The translations under genes were made by a program, and so were the position numbers. Of a stretch of DNA of 8,774 nt, positions 6,503-8,774 are shown piece after piece. Positions within the stretch are counted from its first letter, which is position 1. The number at the start of each line of letters is the position of its first letter. This DNA is from Dehalococcoidia bacterium (GTDB lineage: Bacteria; Chloroflexota; Dehalococcoidia; JACVQG01; JAHKAY01): positions 1 to 8,774 of the forward strand of contig JASLQE010000297.1 in assembly GCA_030744635.1 (NCBI GenBank), given 5' to 3'. The notes beneath the pieces were generated by a model that made no database searches, was not told the origin of the DNA, and saw only the letters and a list, made by a program, of their open reading frames with translations.

Positions 6503-6587
6503 CCCCCTCCCCCTCGAGGGAGAGGGAGCCAGGTCCGATGATGCTTTGCTCATCGGACTCCGAAAGGCAAAGCACTTTTCGGAGGGG
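6503..6587 (+). repeat. Modular hairpin repeat, copy B (before trpA)
   Basis: This copy lies in the same orientation as copy A and is nearly identical over 6528-6594. H1 is a CCCTC/GAGGG-centred imperfect palindrome (6505-6526). H2 arms are 6533-6541 and 6550-6558 with loop TGCTTTGC. H3 arms are 6558-6565 and 6577-6584 with GCAAAGCA in the loop. The single difference from copy A is G at 6587 where A has the first base of the trpF ATG. The copy ends 20 bases before trpA. Confidence 0.9.
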
Positions 6588-6608
6588 TGAGGGTATGAAG
6601 GGAGATAT

Positions 6609-7376
6609 ATGAGCCGCATTCCTGAGGCGTTTGGCCGCCGCAAGGCCCTCATCCCCTATGTAACGGTGGGCTACCCCAGGCCGGAGACGGCCCTGGAGCT
6701 GGTGCCCCGCCTGGAGGAGTGGGGGGCCGACATGGTGGAACTGGGTATCCCCTTCTCCGACCCCCTGGCCGATGGGGCTACCATCCAGGAGGCCAGCTTT
6801 ATGGCCCTGGGACAGGGCACCACCCCCGCCCGCTGCCTGGAGGTGGCCGCCCGGCTCCGGGAAAGGGTATCCCTGCCCTTGGTGTTTATGACCTACTACA
6901 ACCCAGTGCTCAGCTATGGCCTGGAGGGGTTCTGCCGGGAGGCGGCACGGGCCGGGGTGGACGGCCTCATCATCCCCGACCTCCCACACGAGGAAGGGGT
7001 GGAGTTGGAGGCGGCGGGGGAGCGACACGGGGTGGACCTGGTGTACCTCCTGTCCCCCAACAGCTCCGCAGAGCGCATGCAGGCCGTGGGACGCCACTCC
7101 CGCGGTTTCATATACCTGGTGTCCCTTACCGGGGTCACCGGCGCCCGGCGGGAGCTGCCACCGGAGCTGGAGTCCTTCGTGGGCCGCGTGAGGCAGAGTG
7201 CTACCCTGCCCCTGGCGGTGGGTTTCGGCATCTCCACACCGGAGCAGACGGCCCGGGCGGCGGAGGTGGCGGACGGGGTTATCGTGGGCAGCCGCCTCAT
7301 CCAGCTTATCCGGGAGGACGACGGTTACGCAGCCGCCGGTGAGTTCATCCGGGGCCTGCGCCGGGCCCTTGGATGA
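6609..7376 (+). CDS. trpA: Tryptophan synthase alpha subunit (TrpA)
   Basis: TrpA cleaves indole-3-glycerol phosphate to glyceraldehyde 3-phosphate and indole, which passes through a tunnel to TrpB. The 255-residue TIM barrel is slightly short, as in many Gram-positive-type TrpA proteins, but complete. It shows IPYVTVGYP (residues 15-23), ELGIPFSDPLADG with catalytic Glu44 and Asp55, MTYYNPVLSYG, GLIIPDLPHEEG, YLVSLTGVTGARRELP, AVGFGIST and GVIVGSRL, the last two binding the phosphate. The ATG at 6609 is chosen because AAGGGAG (6598-6604) lies four bases upstream, and the only nearby alternative (ATG 6595) hits a stop after five codons. Its ribosome site lies just outside repeat copy B, unlike that of trpF. 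It is the last trp gene; no intrinsic terminator was recognised after it. Confidence 0.97.
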   Translation: MSRIPEAFGRRKALIPYVTVGYPRPETALELVPRLEEWGADMVELGIPFSDPLADGATIQEASFMALGQGTTPARCLEVAARLRERVSLPLVFMTYYNPVLSYGLEGFCREAARAGVDGLIIPDLPHEEGVELEAAGERHGVDLVYLLSPNSSAERMQAVGRHSRGFIYLVSLTGVTGARRELPPELESFVGRVRQSATLPLAVGFGISTPEQTARAAEVADGVIVGSRLIQLIREDDGYAAAGEFIRGLRRALG

Positions 7377-7648
7377 GGTGGGGGGCCTGCCAGCCTGCTC
7401 TCCGTAGCTACTGGCAACAGGGCGGCGTCCCACGTACTACTAAAATCTTCCCGAAGGTGTTTCCTTGCCCCATGGGCGATATTGACAAGAAACCGCACGC
7501 GTACTATATTCCGCCCATCTTTTGGTATATGTCTTTGGGTACATATGGATTATCAGGGTGTATGGGGCGGTCGGGCAGGATGAACCGTCCGGCTAAACGA
7601 ATTGCTCCTCCACCTGAGAGGGGCTACCAGGAAACAGGGAGGTGCGAG
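7377..7648. other. Intergenic region and 5' leader of the methyltransferase
   Basis: The first ~100 nt after trpA hold only a weak stem, TGCCAG/CTGGCA (7388-7393/7411-7416), with no T-run. A promoter follows (7482-7510). The predicted ~130-nt leader contains the inverted repeat ATATGT/ACATAT (7527-7532/7541-7546) and a 7-bp hairpin GCTCCTC/GAGGGGC (7604-7610/7618-7624) just ahead of the ribosome site. No known riboswitch was recognised. Confidence 0.5.
7482..7510 (+). promoter_or_regulatory. Sigma-70 promoter upstream of the methyltransferase pseudogene
   Basis: TTGACA (7482-7487) and TATATT (7505-7510) are separated by the optimal 17 nt, five of six matches in the -10 box. Transcription should begin around 7517. 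This marks the gene downstream as a unit separate from the trp operon. Confidence 0.8.
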
Positions 7649-8687
7649 ATGCAGCAGAGCGGTCAATCCCCGGAGCAGGCCATCCAGCAGCAGGCAGCGA
7701 ACCTCCTCTCCCAAGTGGCGTGATATGTGGGAGTGCGCGCCATGGACATGGGATTGCAGCATGGCCTTCTGGAAGAGGTCAACCGTCATCCCCAGGGTGT
7801 TGCCACCGAGGCACTGGCCCGTCAGTGCGGCTTAGACCCATTCTATGTCCAGATGTGGTATCGGGCCGCATACGCTTCGGATTTCCTGGAGGTAGGGGCG
7901 GGCCAGACCTACAAGCTGGCCCCCTTCGTGGACAGGTTGCTGCTGGACAAGGGCTTCCCTGGCTACATGGGCGGCATGCCGGCAATCATCACCTCTCCGG
8001 AAATCTTTGACCGGTTTGCAGAGAAGCTGCCTTCCGGGGAGCGCACTTGGTGGAACCAGTGCAGCCCCACCTTTATACAGGCGGTGGGTGGCACTGGCTG
8101 GCCCTTCTACACCCGCATTATCACCACCGGGTTCTCCAAGGTGCCGGGTCTGGTGGAACTGCTGAACGCCGGGGCCAGGGTGCTGGAGCTCGCCTGCGGC
8201 GTAGGCACCGGGCTGGCCCGTATCGCCCAGGCTTACCCTTCGGCCACCTTTGTGGGCGTGGATGGGGACGCCTACTCGCTGCAACTGACCCGCCGACAAC
8301 CTGGGCCAGGCAGGGGTCCAAGGCCGGGTGTCCCTGGTGCAGAGCACCCTGGAGGCCATTAATTTCGAGGCAGAGTATGACGTGGCCCTCATCAACATCT
8401 CCATGCACGAGTGTCGGGATGTAGAACAGGTCACCGCCAATGTGCACCGAGCCCTCAAGTCTGACGGCTACTTCGTCATCTCCGATTTCCCTTTCCCGGA
8501 GTCCGTTGAGGCATGCCGCACGGTGCTGGCCCGAATTATGTACGGCATTCAGTTCTTTGAAGCCCTTGTAGGGGACCAACTCCTGCCCACCGCAGACTTT
8601 GAGGAACTTCTGAAGCGCCACGGCTTCTAGAATGTGGCCTCTTTTGACCTGGCCCCGGTACACGCCGTCATCTACGGCCAGAAGTAG
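7649..8687 (+). pseudogene. Winged-helix / class I SAM-dependent methyltransferase, decayed
   Basis: Read through its lesions, the gene encodes about 345 residues. It starts at an ATG with GGAGG (7638-7642) six bases upstream. The N-terminus is a winged-helix dimerisation-like domain (GLLEEVNRHPQGVATEALARQ). The Rossmann methyltransferase domain has motif I VLELACGVGTG at 8180-8212 and the acidic end of strand 2 (GVDGD) ending at 8269. Its C-terminus would be FDLAPVHAVIYGQK, ending at the TAG 8685-8687. The layout resembles the Rv2258c-like family, substrate unknown. Three lesions interrupt it: TGA at 7721-7723 after 24 codons, one extra C in the run 8289-8291 shifting the frame (LQLT|ADNLGQAGV), and TAG at 8628-8630 before the last 18 residues. 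A shorter product starting at GTG 7727 or ATG 7742 would still be frameshifted. Sequencing error could explain one lesion, hardly all three. Confidence 0.8.
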
Positions 8688-8774
8688 GCTCGAATAGCAG
8701 TGAAGATGGGACTTCTTGGCATTCAGCTTTGGCATAGGGCCTAAGAACGCATAGCAAGGGGTTGGCTGCCCACC
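8688..8774. other. Window end, nothing recognised
   Basis: These 87 bases after the methyltransferase relic show no start with a ribosome site, no RNA gene and no terminator that I can support. Confidence 0.4.

Larger units (their letters stand above)
6309..6608. other. trpB-trpA intergenic region filled by two repeat copies
   Basis: This 300-nt gap separates the genes for two subunits that normally form a complex and are usually adjacent or overlapping. It contains repeat copies C (6361-6478) and B (6503-6587) in direct orientation, joined by the GGGGTGTCCCCC module (6476-6487). Open frames crossing it translate palindromes and are not genes. There is no U-tract terminator and no recognisable promoter. 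Confidence 0.75.

Noticed and set aside
6361..6587. Tandem repeats as a CRISPR array
   Set aside because: There are only two nonidentical copies, internally palindromic, without uniform spacers or cas genes.
5538..7433. A 631-codon open frame on the minus strand opposite trpB and trpA
   Set aside because: It is the antisense shadow of GC-rich codons. Its translation is low-complexity, crosses the repeats, and has no family motif, while trpB and trpA are unmistakable on the + strand.
7377..7480. An intrinsic terminator after trpA
   Set aside because: The only stem (7388-7393/7411-7416) is 6 bp with a long loop and no T-run.
7604..7630. A TPP-riboswitch-like CTGAGAGG in the methyltransferase leader
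   Set aside because: Only this short match occurs; the other conserved THI-box segments and the required helices are absent.
7721..7723. TGA in the methyltransferase as selenocysteine or tryptophan recoding
   Set aside because: The same gene also has a frameshift and a TAG, trpB and trpA use TGA as a normal stop, and no convincing SECIS-like hairpin was seen right after the TGA.

Overview
The window is a tryptophan biosynthesis operon from a GC-rich bacterium. An insertion-sequence remnant lies upstream and a decayed methyltransferase gene lies downstream. Only the sequence was read, so the taxonomic guess is an inference. High GC, a Trp-specific T-box leader of the transcription-terminating type, stand-alone trpC and trpF, frequent GTG/TTG starts and hairpin-rich intergenic repeats would fit a Chloroflexota (Dehalococcoidia-like) or other T-box-bearing phylum. 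No marker gene here settles it.

Layout. Positions 1-279 hold the left end and truncated orfA of an IS3-family element. About 200 nt follow without a clear gene. At 481-509 lies a textbook sigma-70 promoter (TTGACA, 17 nt, TATAAT). It drives a complete T-box riboswitch (about 517-785) with a UGG specifier codon, the conserved T-box bulge and a mutually exclusive antiterminator/terminator pair. Then come trpE (802-2307), trpD (2316-3341), trpC (3323-4120), trpF (4288-4926), trpB (5127-6308) and trpA (6609-7376), all on the + strand. Together they convert chorismate to tryptophan, except that the glutamine amidotransferase subunit (trpG) is missing from the cluster. After trpA a second consensus promoter (7482-7510) precedes a winged-helix/SAM-methyltransferase gene. 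That gene carries an in-frame TGA, a +1 frameshift and a premature TAG, so it is called a pseudogene.

Most unusual part. The first half of the operon is tightly packed (trpE-D 8 nt apart, trpD-C overlapping). The second half is loosened by gaps of 167, 200 and 300 nt. The trpC-trpF and trpB-trpA gaps contain three copies of a modular, hairpin-rich repeat. In two copies (4204-4288 and 6503-6587) adjacent hairpins carry 8-nt loops that are perfectly complementary to each other (TGCTTTGC / GCAAAGCA), which would allow a kissing-loop fold. The 3' end of the copy before trpF supplies that gene's Shine-Dalgarno sequence and its ATG, and the SD lies inside the last hairpin stem. This suggests, as inference, a mobile or repetitive RNA-structured element that has been adopted as a translational or transcript-stability element inside a biosynthetic operon.
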